In this document: one piece after another, positions 1-5,397 of the stretch
Numbering within the stretch: the first letter of the stretch is position 1
How the letters are laid out: each line of letters opens with the position of its first letter
DNA from: Cyanobacteria bacterium HKST-UBA02
Lineage (GTDB): Bacteria; Cyanobacteriota; Vampirovibrionia; Obscuribacterales; Obscuribacteraceae
DNA length: 11,245 nucleotides
Direction: 5' to 3'
Assembly (NCBI GenBank): GCA_020431945.1
Contig: JAGQHH010000192.1
Span: 1-11,245 of the forward strand
Notes under the pieces: generated by a model
Told to the model about the DNA's origin: nothing
What the model saw: only the letters and a program-made list of their open reading frames with translations
The model's database searches: none
Position numbers and translations under genes: made by a program

Positions 1-161
1 AACAAAGCCTGGAAGTATTGCGTGCCAATGCTTTGGCATTATTGTCAAAGTTTCCCTCAAGACCCGATTTAATAACTGGACGAAAGCCAACTCAGAAGAT
101 TGACGGCCTTCTTGATGCGACACCGACTTGCCGGGAAAATAAAATGAAAGTAGCAGGTCTT

Positions 162-1007
162 CTATGGACGGCTCTTATCCATGTCGAGCATGGGCGTGTC
201 ACCACCACCAGTCAGTCCAAACTCTCGTTCGAGGTCGAGAGCCTCAGTCGAGTTTCCGGACTTTCGCAAGAAAGAGCAGTAGCGGGAGACGAGCTGTTGG
301 ACGAACTTCGAGTCATGTTTGGCTCGATTCTTGCGCAGGTTCTCTAGTGCCTTCTCGTAATAAATTTTGGCTCTAGTGATATCGGTCCGTTCAAGACTTC
401 GGGCTTGGGAAAAGTTGTCGATGACTGTTGTATCAGCCTTAAGAACTTCTTCTCCTCGGGAAGTCCTGGTATCTTCGAAGGGCTTAACTGTCGTTGGTCG
501 AGTCTCACCGCCAGGCAACTGCGGGCTTGCTTGCTCGTGGTGGTCAACGCGATGGACAAAATCAAGCACCGCTGGGCTAGCCCAAGATCCGTTCGTGTCC
601 CGTGGAGCTTCCACTCTCCCAATCTCTTCAGGAAGCTTCAGGAGGGGTTTCTTATCTGCGTCGGTGCCTTGAGCGAAAGCTGCAGTGGCGTTGACTATAG
701 TGATGACGACCGCTGCAACTGTGCGAGCTGCTCTGGTGACTCCCTGCGCAATTCGGCGCCCTAGAGGACAGTCCCTGGTGATTAGTGTTCCGTCCTGGCG
801 ACGATAGAGTCTCAGGCATACATTTCCAGTCTGGGTTTCCAGAAAGCTTCGAGCTTCTTTCCTCGTCATCTCCGATATGTTATACACATTGAGCTGGCAG
901 CCGGAGCAAAAGCGCACCCGGTCGCTTCCTTCCATTTCGTCCCACTTCATGGGACAGGGCGCAGCGATGCTTACAGTGTCCAGAGTATGTTTGGGTCCTT
1001 CGATCAT
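162..1007 (-). CDS. Exported protein with N-terminal five-Cys domain and C-terminal TPR-like region
   Basis: The 281-aa product is not a family I can name. Residues 12-83 form a compact Cys domain (C18, C34, C37, C64, C80) with the motifs PCPMKWDEM, VRFCSGC, NVYNIS and YRRQDGT..DCPLG. It resembles an N-terminal domain I recall from uncharacterised Bacteroidetes and Acidobacteria proteins; cytoplasmic metal or redox binding is only a guess. A basic stretch (R84, R85, R92, R95) precedes a hydrophobic segment at 96-112 that ends in AFA-Q, like an internal signal peptide. Residues 114-200 are polar and low in structure. Residues 200-265 look like TPR helices (AKIYYEKALENL, then VSRYCSFLRKSGNSTEALDLE). 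The ATG has AGAGG about 11 nt upstream. It is divergent from the paralogous gene at 1167. Coding is confident; function is unknown. Confidence 0.82.
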   Translation of the reverse strand: MIEGPKHTLDTVSIAAPCPMKWDEMEGSDRVRFCSGCQLNVYNISEMTRKEARSFLETQTGNVCLRLYRRQDGTLITRDCPLGRRIAQGVTRAARTVAAVVITIVNATAAFAQGTDADKKPLLKLPEEIGRVEAPRDTNGSWASPAVLDFVHRVDHHEQASPQLPGGETRPTTVKPFEDTRTSRGEEVLKADTTVIDNFSQARSLERTDITRAKIYYEKALENLRKNRAKHDSKFVQQLVSRYCSFLRKSGNSTEALDLEREFGLTGGGDTPMLDMDKSRP

Positions 1008-1166
1008 TGCAGGAAAGCCTCTACAGTTTCAGAGCGCTTAAGGTACCCGAGAAGTCGACAAAAAGCATGAGCAAAATCTGCAATTCATGGGGAGGAGCCC
1101 CACTCTGAACGGGTACGGCTTCCAAAAGAAGAGTAGTATTGAGGAATCTCTTCTTGAATCCGGTAT

Positions 1167-2045
1167 ATGAACGTACCAAGCCGATTGGACAACCTCTATA
1201 TCGCAACTCCCTGCAATGCGAAGTGGGAGGACATGGTCGGCGATGACAAAGTACGGGCTTGTTCGTTATGCTCGAAGAACGTCTTCAACATCTCGAACAT
1301 GACCAGGTTGGAGGCAGAGCGTCTGCTGACTGAGAATGGCAGCTCAATTTGTGTTGGCATTTATCGACGCAAAGACGGAACGATATTGATCGATGATTGC
1401 CCATTCGGATTAAGACAAATTCGCAACGGATGGAATCTGATTCGAAAGTCAATGGCAGCTCTATTAGGCTTGCTTCTCTCATCTAACATGCTAGGAGAGA
1501 ATGCTGCACAGGCCGCTGAAGGATTCAGGTCCAGGTTAATAGCGCAAGGTGCCAGATTTGGTGCCTCGGTCAACACCTGGGGGTCTGTAGAAAGCCGCAA
1601 GAAGTTAAAGCAAATGGAGCAATCCAATTCCATCGAGGCCGCGGTCTATCATTCATCTCTTATCGTCGAAGCTCTGTTGGTCCATTTAGAGCAAGCTGGT
1701 CCAATCTCGTATCAATCCAGACCTCTGGCAAACTATCGGGTCACCAAGACACTGAAGGGAGTGTATGCCGGCAGTGAAATCTCGATTCGATACTCATTCC
1801 ATGATCGCTTCGCTCTCGAAGAACCTGCTGATTGGAGGTTCTCCGAAGACAAATTGCCGAAGGCGGGCGAGCGATTCATTTTATTTCTGGAGCGATCCGG
1901 GGAATCTGCGCCTTGGGATACTTATAATGGATCTTTTGGCAGGTTCAAAAGCAATGCTATGAATCTCGCAGCTGTTAGCACTGCAATCTCTCGGTTAAGC
2001 AAGTCGCCTCCCCGGAACACTCGGTATCCGAAATCATCTAAATAG
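1167..2045 (+). CDS. Exported paralogue with N-terminal five-Cys domain and beta-rich C-terminal region
   Basis: The 292-aa product has an N-terminal domain (residues 9-81) clearly homologous to the neighbour at 162-1007. Cysteines C16, C32, C35, C62 and C78 have exactly the same spacing, and it shares KWEDM, VRACSLC, NVFNIS, MTRLEA and YRRKDGT. After R86 and R93/K94 comes the hydrophobic stretch 96-105 and an NAAQA-A site, a textbook signal-peptide order displaced 90 residues into the protein. The C-terminal part (about 155-275) is unrelated to the neighbour. Its YRVTKTLKGVYAGSEISIRY and GERFILFLE segments suggest a beta-sheet extracytoplasmic domain; I do not recognise the family. The ATG is the only Met before the conserved domain, and its ribosome binding site is weak. 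Function is unknown. Confidence 0.82.
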   Translation: MNVPSRLDNLYIATPCNAKWEDMVGDDKVRACSLCSKNVFNISNMTRLEAERLLTENGSSICVGIYRRKDGTILIDDCPFGLRQIRNGWNLIRKSMAALLGLLLSSNMLGENAAQAAEGFRSRLIAQGARFGASVNTWGSVESRKKLKQMEQSNSIEAAVYHSSLIVEALLVHLEQAGPISYQSRPLANYRVTKTLKGVYAGSEISIRYSFHDRFALEEPADWRFSEDKLPKAGERFILFLERSGESAPWDTYNGSFGRFKSNAMNLAAVSTAISRLSKSPPRNTRYPKSSK

Positions 2046-2085
2046 GCATCGCAATCAGTATCAGTTCCTATATTCGCGGCAAAAA

Positions 2086-2110
2086 AACGACTCGCATCAG
2101 CCGAGTCGTT
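2086..2110 (-). terminator. Intrinsic terminator on the minus strand
   Basis: A perfect 9-bp stem (AACGACTCG / CGAGTCGTT) encloses a 7-nt loop. Read on the minus strand, the hairpin runs into a T-run of seven (the A-run at 2081-2087, partly inside the stem), the classic rho-independent layout. It therefore ends transcripts coming from the tRNA-Arg gene. On the plus strand the hairpin has no T-tract, although it may still slow transcripts leaving the gene that ends at 2045. Confidence 0.85.
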
Positions 2111-2130
2111 ATCTCACTTGCATTAATCAC

Positions 2131-2165
2131 CCCTGTCGCCTATAGTCGAATCAGGGACCTCTTGG
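2131..2165 (-). repeat. Degenerate partial copy of the tRNA-Arg 3' half
   Basis: Three blocks occur here in the same order as in the intact tRNA gene at 2258-2331. On the plus strand they are CCCTGT (2131-2136), TCGAA (2146-2150) and GACCTCTTGG (2156-2165); in the tRNA they are at 2262-2267, 2273-2277 and 2283-2292. The last two have the same 5-nt spacing in both places, while the first gap is 4 nt longer here. The blocks cover the T-loop, the variable loop and the 3' side of the anticodon stem; no 5' half is present. This could be a decayed tRNA duplicate or a remnant attachment-site repeat; chance is not excluded. Confidence 0.45.
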
Positions 2166-2257
2166 CTTGTATCTGGTAATTCCTCACCATGACTAAAAAT
2201 TTCTGCCAAAGGGGGCGGCAAAGGGGCGGCAAGAAAACCATCGATCCCGGAAAGCCT

Positions 2258-2331
2258 CGCGCCCTGTAGGACTCGAACCTACGACCTCTTGGTTCGAAGC
2301 CAAGCACTCTATCCAGCTGAGCTAAGGGCGC
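2258..2331 (-). tRNA. tRNA-Arg (anticodon UCG)
   Basis: The 74-nt minus-strand gene folds into a full cloverleaf. It has a 7-bp acceptor stem (GCGCCCT/AGGGCGC), a D-arm GCTC/GAGT, an anticodon stem CTTGG/CCAAG with loop CTTCGAA, a 5-nt variable loop AGGTC, a T-arm GTAGG-TTCGAGT-CCTAC and discriminator G. Loop positions 34-36 read TCG, so it decodes CGA arginine codons. The arginine identity bases A20 and C35 are present. The 3' CCA is not encoded. It has its own promoter about 20 nt upstream and a terminator at 2086-2110. Confidence 0.96.
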
Positions 2332-2350
2332 ATGAATATAGGATAGATAG

Positions 2351-2379
2351 ATCCTACTCATCCCGGGCAGGCCCGTCAA
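2351..2379 (-). promoter_or_regulatory. Promoter of tRNA-Arg
   Basis: On the minus strand, a -35 box TTGACG (2374-2379) and a -10 box TAGGAT (2351-2356) are separated by exactly 17 bp. Transcription would start a few bases downstream, about 12 nt before the mature tRNA 5' end. Spacing and both boxes are close to the sigma-70 consensus. Confidence 0.7.
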
Positions 2380-2424
2380 GGAGAACTTGGGAGTCAAAGT
2401 AATTACTGCCTATACCGCTGCCAA

Positions 2425-3015
2425 TCAAGCTCGGCCATACTCCTCCTCGATCGTCCGCATAGGCTTGAATACGCGCCTGTCATTGCCTGGGAAGGGGAGA
2501 AATCCATATTCTTTATAGAACGTCATCGGATCTCGAACTCCGGCAACCAGCTCTTCTTCGGTAGGCATAAGCACATCGATAACCATAAGGGCTGAGCCAA
2601 CAGTTTCAGTAGCGCCTTCCAGAGCTCTCTTCTGCGCATCAACAAAGAGAAATTCTCCTAGCCGCGGATTCTCGCCCAACCGTTCCTGAAGTTCAGATCT
2701 ATATGATCTGTCCACTCCGAGCCTTCCCAGCAAGGTGGCGCTGACTTGCTGGTATTTTGGTAATCTCTTCTGCAATTTCGCAGGCAAATCGGCAAACCTG
2801 ATTGCAAGCGCCGACAGCGAGAAAAAGCCCCTGACAATAATGGACTCAGGTTCCGTAAGAACAAAGACGAGCGAGAGGCGGTTCCTCATCTCCCTCGGTG
2901 CCTGCTCTTTTATGTACCTGTCAATCTTCTCCATCCCGGAAGAAAAAGCCGTCGCGTCCAAATCTTCTCGCCACGGCTCAATTCTGTGAGGCGGGTCCTC
3001 CAGTGCTTTTTCCAA
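2425..3015 (-). CDS. GNAT-family toxin of a TacAT-like toxin-antitoxin module
   Basis: The 196-aa product resembles TacT/AtaT-type acetyltransferase toxins, which in known cases acetylate the amino group of charged tRNAs and block translation. Visible family features are F24-SSG with a downstream ID, VFVLTEPESIIVRGFFSLS (51-68), LPKY..VSATLLGRLGVD (85-102), LGEFLFVDAQKRAL (119-132) and FYKEYGFLPFP (166-176), with Y167 at the usual catalytic Tyr position. Two things are odd: the acetyl-CoA loop Q/RxxGxG/A is degenerate, and there are insertions around 106-117 and 149-163. I chose the TTG start one base after the antitoxin stop because AAGGTGGG lies at good distance and this gives normal family length. 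The open frame extends to an ATG at 3111, deep in the antitoxin gene, giving an N-terminus unlike the family. Confidence 0.85.
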   Translation of the reverse strand: MEKALEDPPHRIEPWREDLDATAFSSGMEKIDRYIKEQAPREMRNRLSLVFVLTEPESIIVRGFFSLSALAIRFADLPAKLQKRLPKYQQVSATLLGRLGVDRSYRSELQERLGENPRLGEFLFVDAQKRALEGATETVGSALMVIDVLMPTEEELVAGVRDPMTFYKEYGFLPFPGNDRRVFKPMRTIEEEYGRA

Positions 3016-3016
3016 G

Positions 3017-3298
3017 CTAGGATCCCACCTTCTTCTTGTACCGACGCATAGCAGCGACAGCCTTAGCATTAGCCGCTGGAGGATTAAGCAAAGCATCCGC
3101 CAGGGCTTCACTTTGCTGAACAGTCAGTTTCACGACTTGATACTGCTCGATTATCTTGCAGGCTTGCTCATCGGCTGCAGAAACGAGAAAATCTGTGATC
3201 GAACGTCCCTGCAGTTCTGCGGCACGCTCAATGCGCTGCTTAACCTCAGAAGAGCAGCGAGCTTCCAGCCTCTCTTCTTTCTTGTCCCTGACACCCAT
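3017..3298 (-). CDS. TacA-like (DUF1778) ribbon-helix-helix antitoxin
   Basis: The 93-aa product has the DUF1778 layout. An N-terminal ribbon-helix-helix DNA-binding domain (about 9-50: RLEARCSSEVKQRIERAAEL then RSITDFLVSAA) is followed by a toxin-neutralising tail (LTVQQSEALADALLNPP, then a basic AAMRRYKKK end). In this family the antitoxin dimer binds operator DNA and represses its own operon with the toxin, while the tail wraps the GNAT toxin. The ATG is preceded by GGAG nine bases upstream. The stop is separated from the toxin TTG by one base, so the genes are probably translationally coupled. The promoter and a strong palindrome lie directly upstream. Confidence 0.92.
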   Translation of the reverse strand: MGVRDKKEERLEARCSSEVKQRIERAAELQGRSITDFLVSAADEQACKIIEQYQVVKLTVQQSEALADALLNPPAANAKAVAAMRRYKKKVGS

Positions 3299-3343
3299 TT
3301 CCTCAGTCTCCGTGCGACTATCAACCGGGCCAAGCCACTATCA

Positions 3344-3372
3344 ATTGTACGGCAACTTGCCGTAACTGACAA
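3344..3372 (-). promoter_or_regulatory. Promoter of the toxin-antitoxin operon
   Basis: On the minus strand, -35 TTGTCA (3367-3372) and -10 TACAAT (3344-3349) are 17 bp apart, each one mismatch from the sigma-70 consensus. The start site would be near 3337, leaving a leader of roughly 40 nt before the antitoxin ATG. The promoter begins only about 9 bp after the stop of the upstream 383-aa gene, so the module has its own control. Confidence 0.75.
3348..3364. promoter_or_regulatory. Candidate antitoxin operator (perfect palindrome)
   Basis: TACGGCAA-C-TTGCCGTA is a perfect 8+1+8 inverted repeat lying in the spacer of the toxin-antitoxin promoter and touching the -10 box. Ribbon-helix-helix antitoxins repress from such sites, so binding of the TacA-like protein here would occlude RNA polymerase. 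Two direct copies of ACTATCAA (3317-3324 and 3337-3344), 20 bp apart, lie just downstream and could be additional contact sites. Confidence 0.6.
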
Positions 3373-3380
3373 GTCCGGAC

Positions 3381-4532
3381 CTAATCGCTGCTCTTCCGGC
3401 GCACGACCGAAAAGATCTCGGAAAGGTAGTTGTCCATCAAGCTTATTTCCGAGCGCAGGTCCTGGAGCATGGCAACCCGGTCCTCGAGGACATCAATGGT
3501 GAGAACGACATTCTCCTTGGCGCCGGAGATTCGTTTCATGCGCTCCTGATGTCCGGCCTTATGACCCCGGTGAATCAGGCAGTATTTCGTGCATTCCCAG
3601 CGGTCAACAATTGTCTCTCTCCGGCTCATGCCACTCTTCGATCCCGCCGGAACCGAATTGAGATACTTCCAGACGCTCTCCGGAAATTCATGCCCTTCTT
3701 CCATCTCCGGATAGATCAGGCGTGCCAGGACATTGGGCACCCCGCGGCTCAGCTTGCGCTCACCGCTATTGCTCTTCACGGCCCAGCCGGCGAGTCCCCC
3801 TTCCATGACGCCTTCGACGACATCGATAACATCGGGAGTGACGAATTCCAGACCACCAAGACGGAGTGCACCGGACATGATACCAGTCAATCCCCCCGCC
3901 ACCAGACCGGCATAGCTATTAAGCCGGATTGCCCGATCGCGCTTTTCGGCAAGAACGGCTTTGACGTGCATGGCCGTGGCCATCTGACGATCGATACTGT
4001 TGAGGGCGCGTCTTATATCGAAACTATAATCGAGAACAGTTTCGACAATACGCTGCTTCTCGAACATATGTCTCATGTGGAACTCGGTCATCTCGAAGGT
4101 CTTGGGCACAGGTTCCGAGCAGTAATGCTCCAGAGAAGGGAGCAGTCCCCAGGCTTCAGCGAGTTCGCAGGCATTGATCGAGATTCCCAGCTCATGCGAC
4201 TTGCGAGCCAGTTTTTCGTGCGGAGGCGTGATCTTACCGGCGATTTTTCTGCGTCTTTCGCTGTCGGCTAACTTTGCCGCCGATTCGGTGCGCAGCGAGG
4301 AGCTACTTGTGCCTGGTGTCTCATCACCGGCTCCGGCTGCAGGACTGAGGGTGAGCAGCACGTCCGGCACCACATGGATGCGCTCGAGATTCTCGGCAAC
4401 ACCAGTTTGAGATCCGGCTTGAACACCAGTTTGAGAATCAGCCTGAGCCCGGCACGGGTTCAGGCTGGAAACCGACAAAGTGATTGCCAGTCCCATCGAG
4501 ACGATGGCAGTGATTCTTCTGGAGGGGCGCAA
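3381..4532 (-). CDS. Exported protein of unknown function
   Basis: The 383-aa product is not recognised. A signal peptide is clear: basic n-region (R2, R5, R6), hydrophobic core about 7-24 and an AQA-D cleavage site after residue 31. Residues 32-47 contain an 8-residue repeat (SQTGVQAG/SQTGVAEN) from a 15-bp DNA repeat of 24-bp period. The middle (145-205) looks helical and charged. Residues 206-252 are glycine-rich and hydrophobic (AGLVAGGLTGIMSGALRLGG, then EGVMEGGLAGWAV) and could be membrane-active or a buried hairpin. The C-terminus (335-375) is heptad-like and may be coiled coil. Mature cysteines are C122, C138, C314 and C318. TTG is chosen as start because tandem in-frame stops lie directly upstream and it keeps the basic n-region; ATG at 4496 is the alternative. 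Confidence 0.75.
   Translation of the reverse strand: MRPSRRITAIVSMGLAITLSVSSLNPCRAQADSQTGVQAGSQTGVAENLERIHVVPDVLLTLSPAAGAGDETPGTSSSSLRTESAAKLADSERRRKIAGKITPPHEKLARKSHELGISINACELAEAWGLLPSLEHYCSEPVPKTFEMTEFHMRHMFEKQRIVETVLDYSFDIRRALNSIDRQMATAMHVKAVLAEKRDRAIRLNSYAGLVAGGLTGIMSGALRLGGLEFVTPDVIDVVEGVMEGGLAGWAVKSNSGERKLSRGVPNVLARLIYPEMEEGHEFPESVWKYLNSVPAGSKSGMSRRETIVDRWECTKYCLIHRGHKAGHQERMKRISGAKENVVLTIDVLEDRVAMLQDLRSEISLMDNYLSEIFSVVRRKSSD
4398..4436 (-). repeat. Direct repeat of 15 bp inside the 383-aa gene
   Basis: AACACCAGTTTGAGA occurs at 4398-4412 and again at 4422-4436, a 24-bp period. It encodes the in-frame SQTGV repeat just after the signal peptide, so copy-number change would lengthen or shorten the mature N-terminus by eight residues without a frameshift. 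Confidence 0.8.
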
Positions 4533-4559
4533 CTACTAATCTCGGGTACTCAGGAAGAC

Positions 4560-4588
4560 AATATATTCTCACAAGTGCCGGCCGGCAA
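4560..4588 (-). promoter_or_regulatory. Promoter of the 383-aa exported protein gene
   Basis: On the minus strand, -35 TTGCCG (4583-4588) and -10 TATATT (4560-4565) are 17 bp apart. The expected start is near 4553, giving a leader of about 20 nt to the TTG at 4532, which supports that start. A perfect 12-bp palindrome TGCCGGCCGGCA (4576-4587) overlaps the -35 box and spacer and could be an operator. Confidence 0.6.
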
Positions 4589-4611
4589 GCATTAAACCAG
4601 GTGCAGATACT

Positions 4612-4635
4612 GATTCATGTGCAGATTCATGTGCA
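4612..4635 (+). repeat. Tandem 12-bp repeat upstream of the SRAP gene
   Basis: GATTCATGTGCA occurs twice head to tail, and a related GTGCAGATAC stands at 4601-4610 and 4631-4640. Each full unit carries ATGTGC in frame with the ATGTGC start of the SRAP gene at 4695. Confidence 0.8.
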
Positions 4636-4694
4636 GATACAGGCTCCAGCAGATCGCCGGTTGCCAAGAAAAAATATCAGCTATCATTGCACCC

Positions 4695-5393
4695 ATGTGC
4701 GGACGGTACACCATCGCTCACAGCCACAAAGAGATCATCGAGCGTTTCAAGATCGACAAAGAAATGCTCGAATGGGAGCCTCGCTATAACATCGCGCCAT
4801 CACAAATGGTGCCGATCATCATCGAGCAAGAGCACACCCCCGGTAAAAATCCTGCCCAAAATCCGGTTCGAATCCTCCAGCCGTGCAAATGGGGTCTGCT
4901 CCCTTCCTGGGCAAAAGACCCCAAGAAAATCAGACCGATGATCAACGCCCGGGCAGAGACCATCGCCGAAAAACCCACTTTCAGGAATGCCTTCAAAAAA
5001 CGCCGTTGCTTGATCCCTGCAGACGGTTTCTATGAATGGACCGAGATCGAAGGCAAGAAAACACCGGTGCGGATCAGACTCAAAGAAAGCGAGCTTTTCG
5101 CCTTCGCCGGACTCTATGAAGACTGGACATCCCCCGAAGGTGTGAAAGTTCGCACTTGCACCATCGTCACTGTCGCCGCCAACGAGACTATTTCGAAACT
5201 TCACGACCGCATGCCGGCGATTCTTCGCCCCGGGCTAGAAGACGAATGGCTGAGGGCTCCCGGAGACGATCCCGCCCGGCTTCTCTCTCTGATCGGGCCA
5301 TACGACGACGAGAAGATCGACTATTACACGGTCTCGAAGCTGGTCAATTCTCCCAGGACCGACTCACCCGAATGCATGGAGCCGGTGTTCTGA
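4695..5393 (+). CDS. SRAP-domain abasic-site DNA-protein crosslink protein (YedK/HMCES family)
   Basis: The 232-aa product is a full-length SRAP protein. After Met removal, the N-terminal Cys2 of MCGRY forms a thiazolidine crosslink with abasic sites in single-stranded DNA, shielding them from cleavage. All core motifs are visible: PRYNIAPSQ (29-37, N32), WGLLPSWAKD (66-75), NARAET (84-89), RCLIPADGFYEW (104-115, catalytic-type E114), FAFAGLYEDW (135-144), TIVTVAAN (156-163) and LHDRMP (169-174, H170). The start is fixed by the need for Cys at position 2, although the open frame extends up to 4617. No clear Shine-Dalgarno sequence precedes it. TATCAT at 4682-4687 could be a -10 box making the transcript nearly leaderless, but no well-spaced -35 is visible. 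It converges on the PAS gene with 4 bp between stop codons. Confidence 0.95.
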   Translation: MCGRYTIAHSHKEIIERFKIDKEMLEWEPRYNIAPSQMVPIIIEQEHTPGKNPAQNPVRILQPCKWGLLPSWAKDPKKIRPMINARAETIAEKPTFRNAFKKRRCLIPADGFYEWTEIEGKKTPVRIRLKESELFAFAGLYEDWTSPEGVKVRTCTIVTVAANETISKLHDRMPAILRPGLEDEWLRAPGDDPARLLSLIGPYDDEKIDYYTVSKLVNSPRTDSPECMEPVF

Positions 5394-5397
5394 CGAA

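Noticed and set aside
1..161. Possible gene or terminator at the left edge
   Set aside because: A minus-strand frame is open from about 160 to the edge, but it has no good start codon and no family motif. The TGCCAA/TTGGCA hairpin at 23-38 lacks a T-tract. Nothing is supported here.
18..347. Plus-strand open frame of 109 codons
   Set aside because: It lies mostly antisense to the 3' part of the Cys-domain gene and shows no recognisable motif or ribosome binding site.
1088..1102. TGGGG-AGGAG-CCCCA hairpin with a Shine-Dalgarno-like loop
   Set aside because: The stem is only 5 bp and no start codon follows at useful distance.
1021..1206. 61-codon minus-strand frame in the divergent spacer
   Set aside because: It overlaps the conserved start of the 1167 gene on the other strand and has no family features; the spacer is more likely regulatory, though I found no convincing promoter in it.
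2189..2269. 26-codon basic frame on the plus strand
   Set aside because: It has no ribosome binding site and ends inside the antisense of the tRNA; the basic residues come from the GGGGCGGC near-repeat.
2140..2397. 85-codon minus-strand frame
   Set aside because: It runs straight through the tRNA-Arg gene and its promoter, so it is a chance frame.
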